Under the pieces are notes generated by a model that saw nothing but the letters and a program-made list of their open reading frames with translations, had not been told where the DNA came from and searched no databases. A stretch of 64,000 nucleotides of DNA from Gibbula magus (taxonomy: Eukaryota > Mollusca > Gastropoda > Trochida > Trochidae), in the NCBI GenBank assembly GCA_936450465.1, contig OW388296.1:34930586-34994585 (forward strand), written 5' to 3'. This document shows, piece after piece, positions 22,290 through 33,185 of this stretch. Within the stretch, counting starts at the first letter, position 1. The number at the start of each line of letters is the position of its first letter. Both the position numbers and the translations under genes were made by a program.

Positions 22290-23815
22290 CGGAGAAAATG
22301 ACGGCAAGACGATCTGATGTGGAGAGACACAGAGAGATAACGACAGTGAGACAATCAGTGAAGACACACAGAGAGATAATGACGGCTAGACAATCTGATG
22401 TGGAGAGACACAGAGAGATAATAATAGAGAGACAATCTGATGTGGAGAGACACAGAGAGATAATAATAGAGAGACAATCTGATGTGGAGAGACACAGAGA
22501 GATAACGACAGCGAGACAATCAGTGTAGACACACAGAGAGATAATGACAGCTAGAGAATCTGATGTGAAGAGACACAAAGATAATAATAGAGAGACAGTC
22601 TGATGTGAAGAGACATTCTGATGTGGAGAGACACAGAGAGATAACGACAGCGAGACAATCAGTGAAGACACACAGAGGTATAATGACAGCTAGAGAATCT
22701 GATGTGAAGAGACACAGAGAGATAATAATAGAGAGACAATCTGATGTGGAGAGACACAGAGAGATAATAATAGAGAGACAATCTGATGTGGAGAGACACA
22801 GAGAGATAATAATAGAGAGACAATCTGATGTGGAGAGACACAGAGAGATAATAATAAAGAGACAATCTGATGTGGAGAGACACAGAGAGATAATAATAGA
22901 GAGACAATCTGATGTGGAGAGACACAGAGAGATAACGACAGCGAGACAATCAGTGAAGACACACAGAGAGATAATGACAGCTAGAGAATCTGATGTGAAG
23001 AGACACAAAGATAATAATAGAGAGACAGTCTGATGTGAAGAGACACAAAGATAATAGAGAGACAGTCTGATGTGAAGAGACACAACAATAATAATAGAGA
23101 GACAATCTGATGTGGAGAGACACAGAGAGATAACGACAGCGAGACAATCAGTGAAGACACACAGAGGTATAATGACAGCTAGAGAATCTGATGTGAAGAG
23201 ACACAGAGAGATAATAATAGGGAGACAATCTGATGTGGAGAGACACAGAGAGATAATAATAGAGAGACAATCTGATGTGGAAAGACACAGAGAGATAACG
23301 ACAGCGAGACAATCAGTGAAGACACACAGAGAGATAATGACAGCTAGAGAATCTGATGTGAAGAGACACAAAGATAATAATAGAGCGACAGTCTGATGTG
23401 AAGAGACACAAAGATAATAGAGAGACAGTCTGATGTGAAGAGACACAAAGATAATAATAGAGAGACAGTCTGATGTGAAGAGACACAAAGATAATAATAG
23501 AGAGACAGTCTGATGTGAAGAGACACAAAGATAATAATAGAGAGACAGTCTGATGTGGAGAGACACAACAATAATAATAGAGAGACAGTCTGATGTGGAG
23601 AGACACAAAGATAATAATAGAGAGACAGTCTGATGTGGAGAGACACAACAATAATAATAGAGAGACAGTCTGATGTGGAGAGACACAACAATAATAATAG
23701 AGAGACAGTCTGATGTGGAGAGACACAACAATAATAATAGAGAGACAGTCTGATGTGGAGAGACACAACAATAATAATAGAGAGACAGTCTGATGTGAAG
23801 AGACACAGAGGGATG
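22290..23815. repeat. Purine-rich minisatellite, 42-bp then 40-bp units
   Basis: About 37 units contain AGAGACAATCTGATGTGGAG plus AGACACAGAGAGATAATAAT. Units are 42 bp in the 5' half (22741, 22783) and 40 bp in the 3' half (23461, 23501), where CAGAGAGAT becomes CAAAGAT or CAACAAT. A 42-bp unit is 14 codons, which creates long repetitive open frames on both strands. The 40-bp units break the frame, so these are not taken as genes. An interspersed CAGTGAAGACACACAG variant recurs every few hundred bases, showing higher-order amplification. Confidence 0.93.
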
Positions 23816-23821
23816 AACCAA

Positions 23822-24128
23822 CCCTCCACAGACTGGTGTCCGACAACATCCAGATGATCCAGGATCTCCACAGACTGGTGTCGGACAACATCCAGATAAG
23901 CCAGGATCTCCACAGACTGGTGTCGGACAACATCCAGATAAGCCAGGATCTCCACAGACTGGTGTCCGACAACATCCAGATGATCCAGGATCTCCACAGA
24001 CTGGTGTCCGACAACATCCAGATGAGCCAGGATCTCCACAGACTGGTGTCCGACAACATCCAGATAAGCAAGGATTTCCACAGACTGGTGTCCGACAACA
24101 TCCAGATGAGCCAGGATCTCCGGAGCTT
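23822..24128. repeat. 42-bp minisatellite (CCACAGACTGGTGTCCGACA)
   Basis: About seven copies of a 42-bp unit, CCACAGACTGGTGTCCGACA plus ACATCCAGAT and a GATCTC end. It abuts the preceding array without a spacer though the sequence is unrelated. In one plus-strand frame each unit encodes DNIQMSQDLHRLVS. Confidence 0.92.
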
Positions 24129-24375
24129 CTCAGATTGGAGGCAATTTATGTTGTGCTTCCTCTTGTTTCCAATAATTACCTGCTTGTATTTGCTCCTGAC
24201 ATGCAAACATTTACATAGTGCAAGCCAGAGGTATAGTTATCTCTGCTTCATCGAACACTTAGATCCAGATAATAATAGCCCTGCGCTCGTTTGGATGCTC
24301 ACGATCAGTTCAATCACAGCCCTTGTACGCTGGTCCGGAATAAAACATTCAACTACACGCTTTGATGTCAGGTAA
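23854..24375 (+). CDS. Doubtful frame: 14-residue repeats followed by a hydrophobic segment
   Basis: An ATG at 23854 opens a frame through the 42-bp array. It gives repeats of DNIQMSQDLHRLVS, in which Ile, Leu and Val recur in a weakly heptad-like way, then unique sequence to 24375. The unique part has a hydrophobic stretch (MLCFLLFPIITCLYLLLTC, about 24150-24205) that could span a membrane. A stop lies at 23791 just upstream. I recognise no family. The array maintains the frame simply because 42 is divisible by three, so this may be a chance frame or one exon of a spliced gene. The frame running past the array for about 245 bases is the only reason to list it. Confidence 0.15.
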   Translation: MIQDLHRLVSDNIQISQDLHRLVSDNIQISQDLHRLVSDNIQMIQDLHRLVSDNIQMSQDLHRLVSDNIQISKDFHRLVSDNIQMSQDLRSFSDWRQFMLCFLLFPIITCLYLLLTCKHLHSASQRYSYLCFIEHLDPDNNSPALVWMLTISSITALVRWSGIKHSTTRFDVR

Positions 24376-25768
24376 AAACTATAAAGAGAAGTTGTTGTGT
24401 CAATCTTTACTTTTCTTATGTAACATCAAACATGTGCCTGTAAACAGAATTATCGTTCATTTTAAAATAGCTGGTGGTTGAGGTCTTGTAGTAAAATGTG
24501 ATGTTGGAAATTATTTCAATGTTAAGGACTACATTGGATCTTTATGTTTGTTTATTTTGGCGCACAGGCACTGCAGGAGTTTTTAGAAAATGTAATCTTC
24601 ATATGTATTGATCATCACTAGGGTTATTTGTTTGTCACGTTATTGATTATAATCTTGGTGAACTGGTCATAAAGTAACCAGAGTAGAGGGGAACTATGAG
24701 TTGATTTCTTTATTACTCATATCATCATACATTCATATGGGCACATGTACTCATCTAATCATTAAATAGAGGGTTCTACCTGAGTATTTTTGTGGGAACT
24801 AAATTCAGGAGGACATTCCTGTTTACACATATTTGTTATTAATACATGCCTAGTGCGCATGCACAACACATGTGAAACATAAGACTGAGGCAAAACAAAT
24901 TAGGAATTTATTTGAAAATTTTATAAAGACTGACGCACATTCATTCCAAAATAAAAACATTGAGAACTGACTCCACCAGTACTACAAGTGTGGATCGAAA
25001 GCTTTGCTACAGTACAAGATATTGTTGATTAGTTAAATGATAAATTGTTTGTTACTTTAATTGTGACTATTCTAGCAATAGATATGTTTTATTATTTTTT
25101 TAAATTAAAATTAGTTAAAATACACCATTTTTTATTTGACATAATGAAAAAAAGCAAGATGGCAATATAGTTAGTGATAGAACTCTATCTTCAAGGGGAT
25201 AAAACCATCATCAACATATGGCGTTTTTCGCAGGACCAGAAAAATAATGTGACATGTTTGGAAGGTGTCACTGAATCCTCTCCATCAATCTGATGGTGCG
25301 CTCACTGCTTGTGCTGCAGACTTTCTTACTACATTTATGAACCGCCATGATATAAGTGGAATAATTGTGAAGCAATCAACTGACCTTCAATATGTGAATG
25401 GGATGCTTGAGATGGAGACTCCTTGAATGAACTGCTAGTTGAATGATACGGTGTATCTCCGATGGAGACATCTTTATATAGATCTTGAGTGCATGGAAGT
25501 ATATGGAGCGGTAAATTGACGGTATAAGATCTTTAGGTCTCCAGCCAGATGCTGTCTTGTCGCATTACCAAGGGAAGTGTTTAATTCAATATCGATGTTA
25601 TGTCACATCTATTCTCCTGTAAGATGAATGAAGCAAGCTTTTAATGAAGCTTTCAAATCACAGTTGTAGATCATCATATACTGATAGTTGAGCACAATAT
25701 TGTCTGATGATGTACGTGTTGTATCAAATAGATAACGCTGAATGTATATGTATTAAACCAAGGAGGAA
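24376..25768. other. Unannotated noncoding stretch
   Basis: AT-rich. No frame, array or TIR pair that I can support. Confidence 0.4.
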
Positions 25769-25892
25769 CAACCCTGGACCCATATTTTCGAAAGCTCTCT
25801 TAGCGCTAAGATAGTCATAAGTGCCATACAGTAACATTGGCTAACGACTATCTTAGTGCTAAGACTGCTTCGAAAATATGGACCCTGGTTGA
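25769..25892. mobile_element. Fold-back MITE
   Basis: The arms CCCTGGACCCATATTTTCGA and, in reverse, CCAGGGTCCATATTTTCGA, with inner TTAGCGCTAAGATAGTC / GACTATCTTAGTGCTAAG, leave a loop of about 30 bases. Nearly the whole 124 bp is self-complementary. No clear target duplication. Confidence 0.8.
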
Positions 25893-25929
25893 TAGTGTGT
25901 ATTGTATTCCCAATGTATAGCTGTTCCTC

Positions 25930-26163
25930 TGCAGCACACTTTCTAATGGAAACAAAGAGATCTCACAAAAAAGATGTCACTAATTACAAAAGAATCCTCC
26001 TCAAGCAATAACAAGAGTTCTAAAACAAAATTGTTATGGATCCATTTACAATCCTCGAGTTCCTCTTAATAGATATACTGCATTAACTTCTATTATAAAT
26101 GGCAAATTTTGAACATATAAACAATGCCAAAAATGTGAAACAGTGCCTTTTAACTTCCTCATC
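25930..26163. mobile_element. AGGTGCT-family element, copy A (decayed)
   Basis: Aligns by eye with 40726-41212. Shared words include AACAAGAGTTCTAAAACAAA near 26006 and ATTATAAATGGCAAATTTTG near 26092. The right end is AGTGCCTTTTAA. The left terminus is not clear. Confidence 0.55.
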
Positions 26164-27009
26164 AATATTATAAAAAAATTGTTCGGCCTCTGCCTCTGTT
26201 TTACTAAATGCCTATATAAATAAGGTGTTTGTGCAATAAGTCATCTTGAATCTTCTGTTTGAGTCAAGAGATGCAAGTATTTGAAGTCTGCATGATTTGA
26301 TTGTAGATACAAGAGATAGATAATACAGATAGATAAGGTATCTCTCTACTATACCGGAGAAAGGTGTTTATACTTATGAAAATGGGCTTTTAGCAATTTA
26401 CACAATAGTAACATGAACAATATGACATGATTTGATATTTTTAACCTCATTATTTTGCAACATAACACAATAAAATGGCAAGATTCAATGCATGTAATTG
26501 CAGAAAAGGTTGAATAACTTCAGTAGCTATCACGTTTTTCACATAAATATTATGTTTGAATGCTTCTGTGTTTCTGTGAACAAATATCATGAGAGATGTA
26601 CAGACAAGGCAATACTAACAAGCCGATCCGTAGCTCTTCTTAAGATCATAGAATGATGTCTGACCTCATCAGAGAAATAAACACTGGATACATACAGTTG
26701 TCTTAGAAGCTTCCTGTCTTTAAACAGTAGATGTGACTTGTTTCGAGACACAGCTACACCATACTATTGAGTACTAATATATAGAAATCAATATTTGCTT
26801 TGGATTTCCAAATGATGTGGAGAGATTTTGCAGCTAATCAAAGCTAAACAAAGAATATTGGATTTCTTGCTTTGTATAGTATGAAACTGGGGCACAGTAT
26901 ACCTGTTTTAGTCAGTGTTTTTCTTGTAATATTCTGTTGATACTAGTCTTGATATTGACATATTGGAGCTCTGAATTAACGGCCACATTGATTGAGTATA
27001 TCAATGTAT
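26164..27009. other. Unannotated noncoding stretch
   Basis: Nothing recognised beyond short AT runs. Confidence 0.4.
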
Positions 27010-27319
27010 TATAATAATGATAATTGTGCACTTATATTGCGACTTTTCCACGCTCTAAGTTATGTTCAAAGCGCTACAATTATTACCCTGAAGGAATTGT
27101 GCTTTCAGAGATGCTACTAAGCGCTTCATCAGTACTTCCCGTATTCAGGTACCCATTTGTACAGCTGGGTAGACTGAGTGCAATGTGGATGAAGTGCCTT
27201 GCCTAAGGACACAACACAGTATTCAACCCAAGTCACAAGTCTTTGGTGAGTCCACCTGGATTTGAACCCAGGCCATTGGCGTGAGAGGCCAGCACCCTAA
27301 CCACTACACCACTGTGCTT
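27010..27319 (-). mobile_element. Type 3 SINE, minus strand, near full length
   Basis: On the minus strand, AGTGGTGTAGTGGTTAGGGT (box A) and CTGGGTTCAAATCCAGG (box B) form a well-kept tRNA-like head. The body follows with GGCAAGGCACTTCATCC and AATGGGTACCTGAA. The AAGCGC-rich 3' end finishes in an ATT-type repeat (TAATAATGATAATTGTGCAC on the plus strand). Related copies lie at 17513-17697 and 41710-41802. Confidence 0.88.
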
Positions 27320-27692
27320 CACCTGTATATCATAAAAACATGTATTGTCAGAATTACATTGCAATTTCCAAAATTCTTTGTGTGCTCTTGACACCTAGTG
27401 AAATAGGTCAAACTTCCCCCCTGGCCAAACTTTCCCTGGGAAAACTTTGGCCAAGGACAGACTTTTTCCCGGAGAGAAAATTCCTCCGACCAAAGGTAGC
27501 CCGGGGAGAGTTGAGACCAGGAAGAAGTGGCCTGCTGCACCAGCAGCCTCAGTAGTGTCAGTTCAAGCATCGGTCTGTCCTTTTAATGCTGAGAGCCATG
27601 ATGTTACTAGTTCGTAACATGCTCTTGTTCCCTGGTCTACAACATACAGTAAGGTGTGGGAGCAATGCTGAATTGCTAACGCCAGTTGATGA
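27320..27692. other. Spacer between two SINEs
   Basis: A GC-richer part at 27415-27545 repeats CTGGCCAAACTTTCCCTGGG/TTGGCCAAGG-type words in both orientations. A scrap resembling the type 2 SINE end (CTGTCCTTTTAATGCTGAG) lies near 27573-27591. Confidence 0.4.
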
Positions 27693-28004
27693 GGGGGCAG
27701 GATAGTGTAGTGGTTAGCGTTTAACTTCGGATCAAGGGGTCCGGGGTTCAATTCCGGCCAGGGGCACGGCAACTTTGTCTGCAGTAGAGAACTGTTCTAC
27801 ATGCAGTAAGGTTTGGGTGCAATTCTACACTGAATTTCAGCGTAGTACCACCCATGATTCGCTAGTTCCAGCCGCTGCTCGCGGGTTTCACCGCAATGCA
27901 TAGCCACATGGCGTTGGGAGCTTTGTCCCTGCCGTAATACTAGCAGCCGTGATATAAGTGAAATACTCTTGAAAGCTGTGTTAAACCCCAAATCACCTCA
28001 CCTC
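27693..28004 (+). mobile_element. Type 1 SINE, full length
   Basis: The head is GGGGGCAGGATAGTGTAGTG with box A, and box B is GGTTCAATTCC at 27745-27755. The full body is present and the 3' end is AAAGCTGTGTTAAACC then TCACCTCACCTC. A few bases around TTAGCGTTTAACTTCGG are changed. No convincing target duplication. Confidence 0.9.
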
Positions 28005-29485
28005 GTCAACAAGAATCTCAAGGTGTAAATTTTCTCTCATCAAGTATATTTCCTAATCAGCAATGACAAATAATACTACTAAATTTGTGTATCTCCCTTC
28101 CTGAGAGCGAGGAATTTAAACTCTCCCAGCTGCCTGATACTAATGTGTTATTTTTACCAGTATCATCACGTGTCTTGTATTCAGCTGTTATGTTGGCCAG
28201 AGCGTGTCAAGTTTTTATGTCCAGTCATATCTCCGCAAGATCACGACCCACTTACAAGTGTCTGAACCATGCAAAACAATATCCATATGTGTAATTTACA
28301 GCGTGATATAGTTTCTAATGCAAATCAACTAATACGTCAGAAAAACAAGTCCAAATATAGCTCCCTGCGGAGATCTATGAGCCATCAATATGTGTCCAGA
28401 TTATGATCAGACGTCACTTTACATTGCTGCTTGACGTCAGACAGGAGTCAACAATAACCTACCATATATAACATGGTTAACAACATCATACTCTGATTCC
28501 TTGTGAGATTCACTATAGCCAACAAGGGCATGAGTTGAAGCTATTTTCGGTTTGAATAAATCATAATCCTTTGAATCTATTTCTGCAGATACTTCGTGGT
28601 AATGAAATGTGGGTATTGGATTTCCACTTTTATTTTGTTATCTGGTTAAAGATTCACTTTTCTCAAACAAAGACAAATGCTTTCTTAATGAAGTGAAGTA
28701 TCGATAAATATCACAAAACATATCCTCTGTGACTGTTATTGTCAGTTCAGGAACAAATCCTGTATGCTATGAATCACAGTGGATCTGCTGCATCTACTGG
28801 ATCTGAAGCATGGAGAGCTATTGCATTAAATTTATAGCACCAAACCCTAATTATACCCTGCTACAATGTATTCAGGGGTGTATATAGCGCTCCACGTGTC
28901 CTCGTGTGCATTCGTTTGAAATCGTTTCCAGAGCATACAAAATGTGTGGTGTTGCTTTGTAAGGCTTACAATTTAAACGTCTATTGAAAATAATTATTGA
29001 TCATTAGCACAATTGACTAAATCTTTTCTCAAATAATTAATAGTGTATGAAGGCGCTTGAAACTAGAATTTACAAACAAAGTTATTATATTTGGTATGAA
29101 AGGAAAAAACAATAGTCCTGTTAATGCAATCATTTTACTAGTCAAACTATATATTTATAAATGTAGTATAAATGGAATTGGAATAATTGGAATACTTAAA
29201 AAATGAAATTGTACGCTACTATGACATGTCAAGATATGTCTTTCTTTCAACAGGAACGGAAGAAATGTTTTTTCAATATCAGTCAACTTTACATCTTTTA
29301 TTAGGGAAAAGAATGCAATGAAATTTATGTAGTCAGCCAATTGTGGATTTTTATGTATTCATAATCATGTGTCTTGTGATTTGTCATATGCTTTTGTTAT
29401 ATTTGCCTGTATTATAAAATATGGAAAATAAATTTTTTTTTTAAAAAGGCGCTTGAATATTCTTACACTCAGACTTTGAACAAGT
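28005..29485. other. Unannotated noncoding stretch
   Basis: Short frames only. An A-rich stretch with a T-run (29428-29440) lies near the end. Confidence 0.4.
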
Positions 29486-29572
29486 ATTTATTCTCAAATA
29501 TCACCATTTTATTAAATATTAAAAAGGAGACTATAAGAAATTGAATTTTCATCTGTAAAAAGAAGGCTCCTT
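29486..29572. repeat. Dispersed repeat block, copy 1
   Basis: TATCACCATTTTATTAAATA followed by GGAGACTATAAGAAATTGA and AAGGCTCC. A diverged copy lies at 56550-56612 in the same orientation. Class unknown. Confidence 0.6.
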
Positions 29573-30541
29573 TTCAATATTGCTGTTCAATATTTTTTCC
29601 AGATATCTTAAGTGTTAGACTAGCACACGAACTACAGACGGGGTATGTGAGCTTTTGCTTTGTTGCATATAGAACAATTCTCAACTGCAAATGCTGAGAA
29701 CTTGACGGGATTCAAACCCAGTAGTTCTTGGTGTGTAATGGACGCTGTTCAGACGGTGATGTTCAATATAATGATGCAAGATCTTGTTCATAATTAGCTC
29801 TATCAATGTTAAACTGTGTCTTGTTTACTTTCTACAATAAGTGACCTCACTCTGCGTTCTTGTGTACTTTCTGTAATGTTTCTACGTTCACTTGATGAAG
29901 ACAGACAAGTGCAGGCTATAAGGAAATGGAGTCAAGGCCTGGAGACCATAATAACATCACAGAATCCTTGCATGTTTGGAGGAAATGAAACCCTATCATT
30001 CAAGTTAGACAACCAAAGAACTTTCTCAAGCATGCATGTAATATATTTGGAACACTCAACCAATGTGTTGGTGAGTGACATTTAACAAGCTAGGCCATGT
30101 CATCAGCAAGTTAAGTGTCCGAACTCCTTGACACAAACTGATTGCTCACTTTCTGGTATTCTGAGTAGCAAAAGTGAAGTGAAAGTGAGTTAAGTGAAAA
30201 CAATCAACTTACAGGCAAATCTACCTGCAATAAAATGCCACTACAGAAATCATGTTCACTGTATATTGATATATTTGGTGGAACATTTCAGTAACTTTTC
30301 TTCCATTGGATAAAGATCAAAGAAAAGATAAGTCCTTTGTATGGTTTAACCAAAATATATATAAAAACGCCTTTTACTGTACTTTGCTTACTACTTTACT
30401 AAGAATTCTTCAATGGTCAAAATCATGCTTGTGAATAGTAACTAAATTTTTAACATTTCTACACTTATTTTTTTTCTGTATAAATATATATCTGCACCTA
30501 TAAATTTCAGCTGACACATATTTACTGAGTTAGAAGAAGTT
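29573..30541. other. Unannotated stretch with a decayed hammerhead-like 3' half at 30415-30445
   Basis: An 89-codon frame at 29816-30085 has no recognised domain. GGTCAAAATCATGCTTGTGA at 30415 aligns with the 3' half of the hammerhead-like motif (GGTCGAAAGCATGCTTGTGA at 17939). It lacks a CTGATGA half. Confidence 0.45.
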
Positions 30542-30803
30542 GGTGTTGCAGGCTTTCTCCCTGCCATAATACTAGCAGCCGCGATATAAGTGAAATATTC
30601 TTGAAAGCGGTGTTAACCCCAACTCACCTCACCTCTGTCATTTTACATAAATCAACAATCACCAGCACTGTTGGCACTAAAAGCTTATCCCCTTTGTATA
30701 TTGTCCTTTAAATTCAAAGGTACTTCAATGTTAATTCTAAAAGATCACTGCTTTTTCCTTACTTTCTCAACGACAATTCGTTTTTATCCTTAAAAAAGAT
30801 CTT
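30542..30803 (+). mobile_element. 5'-truncated type 1 SINE with about 170 bp of co-duplicated flank
   Basis: Only the last 95 bp of the SINE remain (GCTTTCTCCCTGCCATAAT onward). The following sequence, with AATCACCAGCACTGTTGG and AACGACAATTCGTTTTTATC, is also found after the SINE at 42025-42266. The shared unit is therefore larger than the SINE and runs to 30803. Confidence 0.85.
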
Positions 30804-31189
30804 AACCCCAACTTAAGAAAGGAGAAGTTGGAGTGTTTCAATCAAGCAAGGGGTAGTTGAAGCAATCGAGGTGTCAATCATTATCACATGATTTTTCTTC
30901 ATTTGCGGAGTTACACCTTTGAAGTGTTTTGTGTTGATTCCAGGCTGACGCCTACGAAGGTGTTTATTTGTGCGCTAACTGCCTGCTGTGCGAAGTGTTC
31001 CACCATTGATCCACATAATAAACAAGTCATAAACCTGCTTGCTGGACCTGATCACTTGTCAGTCAATATATATTTTACTGGTGATTGTTATTTTATGTTT
31101 TTGACCATTAATGTTACCATTTTTTGCATGTTCAGATTCGCACGTGAGAGTGTTTATGTGTCTGCCAGAGAGCTTTGATGTCATGTTGA
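30804..31189. other. Unannotated noncoding stretch
   Basis: A 96-codon frame at 30888-31178 has no recognised domain and is not called. Confidence 0.35.
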
Positions 31190-31518
31190 GTAGCATGTTT
31201 TTCTGCTCAAATAAGTTGATGAAATGTATTTGAAAAATAATGTCACTAAAAGTAAAACTCCCTTCTCTCTTCAGAAAATCAAGTTAAAAAATTAGCTTAC
31301 ATGGTTTGTTAAAGCAATGGGAATTTTTATAATTTGAAATAATAAATTGTGTTCACATTAAAATGGTGGCCATGCAATTTTTGCTTTATAAGCAACACTG
31401 TTTTACCACTACGGAAAACTGCTTTGTGTAATAAGATGTTTCACCCTCTAATGTAAATATAAATGACATAACCTATCATTATAAATGGGAAATTTGCAAA
31501 GAATGTGCTACAGCCCCT
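31190..31518. mobile_element. AGGTGCT-family element, copy B (decayed)
   Basis: Aligns by eye with 40726-41212, including TTTCACCCTCTAATGTAAAT near 31440. The right end AGCCCCT is followed by TTAA at 31519-31522. The left end is diverged. Confidence 0.6.
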
Positions 31519-31522
31519 TTAA

Positions 31523-32809
31523 GACAGAGGATCACTTAAGACAGAGGATTTCTTTTAATTCTTCACATCTCTTATATACATGCAGGTCAATAAAAAAAAC
31601 TTATCTTTAATCTACAAAAAACTATTGCAGTTCCGGACAAGATGCATACCTCTTTCAACCTTATAGCCGTTTGGCATGAAATGTTTCACATTTGCTGTAT
31701 AGGCCATAAAAACAGCTCTGCTCCGAAAATAGTCAAGAATCCATGTAGACATTCTTCATGCTTTGAAAAAAATGAATATTTTTATTTCCACTTTTTATGT
31801 TGATTGATCCATGATGCTGGGTAATGGCTGTATTGATGTACGTGTAGAGATAAATAGTCCATAGCTAGCTGGGCTTGGCTTCAGGCATGTGTTCCTGTCT
31901 CCTTTAAAAAAGCTTTATCACTGCTTGCACGGTTTAACCAAACTACTTTTGATTCTGTTTCTGATGTTAAAAATAAATGCTATTATGAGACTCCTTTTGA
32001 AGAGAAGTTGGATAAAAAGAGAAATAGAGGTCATATTTGTTAATGAGGAAAGGGAACAATGATAATAACATTTTATCATTTTAACATTTTATCAAGTTTC
32101 TGTTTTAGGTAACTGCACTTCTGTCACCAAATTGTGTCAATGTGTTGTAGTTAGTACACCACTAGCATGTACTTCCAGGCTTGATAATGAATCTCTATGA
32201 GGAACAAGATCCAGACTCAAACTTGAGGTGTGTCATCATTGAAGTTAGTGATGGTGATGATCCGTGACTTCTTCAGTCTAACTTGCTGTGTTCAGGACAG
32301 TCAATAGTTTACGTGTTTCTTTCAACCCAACTTCCTGTGTCAAGGATCGATAGTCGAAAGTATATTCTATCTTCAGAAATGGTGTCTGTCATCCTTTTAT
32401 ACTGGCATTCTTGTAATTTTAGATTATGGTTAGTGAACTTTCAGTTCTGGAGATTAACGTCTCTTATTGTCAACTAATCATCTGATGAGGTAGAATTCTT
32501 TGTCCTCCATTAAGGTCGGGATGACAGAGGTTTTAACCGTGAGTGCAGCAAGGTCAGGACTCATCCAATTTCCTTCATTCATATAGAATTGTTGAGTGAA
32601 TACATTCAAGCAGACGGCATAATCCTGATGTATTTATGGTGTGCTCCTGTGACAGATAATGAACAAACAGCCGCCTGTCGATGTACTTTTGAGAAACAAT
32701 AAGAAGGTGTCAGTGAAGTGATGGAGTTTCCTCAGCGTTAGTCGTCAACTCGGTCACTAAGTACATGACACTCCCCAGTCCTGACCGAAGTGCTTGTGGA
32801 TCAGCACCA
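31523..32809. other. Unannotated noncoding stretch
   Basis: Two loose repeats of AACTTGCTGTGTTCAGGA / AACTTCCTGTGTCAAGGA occur near 32280-32350. No gene is supported. Confidence 0.35.
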
Positions 32810-33185
32810 ACCATCCCATAATGTCCTCTCTGTCCAGTAACATGTGATCTCCAAACAGGAGCAGAAAGATCATTGTCTAAGTCACAGGACGGAGGCGTTG
32901 TGTCCTGTAAAAGTTTGCAAGCCTCCCACTACAATTTCCTCTCTGTCCGTAATCATGGAACATACGATCACAAACAGGAAGTAGATTTGTCATCTTCTCA
33001 GACGCTGTACCCAGGGCCATGTCTCATGTAATCACATTACAACAGAAATGTTTACATTGGGCCAGCACCTAGCTGATAGTATATTGCAACCGTCTCATAC
33101 AATATCCTCTGTCCAGAAACTTGTGACTTCCGAAATACAGAGTACAGATAAGTCATATCATTGTCTGAATTGGATCCAGACTGTA
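32810..33185. repeat. Three degenerate tandem units
   Basis: CTCTCTGTCCAGTAAC (32826), CTCTCTGTCCGTAATC (32939) and TCCTCTGTCCAGAAAC (33105) each head a similar stretch ending near ATCATTGTCT or its equivalent. Spacing is 113 and 166 bp. Confidence 0.5.

Noticed and set aside
22290..23815. CRISPR array
   Set aside because: Repeats are contiguous without unique spacers and the genome is eukaryotic. The same applies to the 66-, 77-, 111-, 57- and 31-bp arrays.
22520..24206. Long repetitive frames on the minus strand, Ser/Leu/His-rich, up to 433 codons
   Set aside because: They are the reverse reading of the 42/40-bp minisatellite. The same DNA gives several overlapping frames on both strands, with no unique domain or start context.
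25700..25740. Hammerhead-like motif (CTGATGATGTAC)
   Set aside because: The second conserved block reads CAAA rather than GAAA and neither stem I nor stem III can be drawn.
27415..27545. Coding exon in a GC-richer stretch
   Set aside because: Overlapping frames on both strands come from short inverted words (GGCCAAAC/TTTGGCC). No domain or splice context is convincing.
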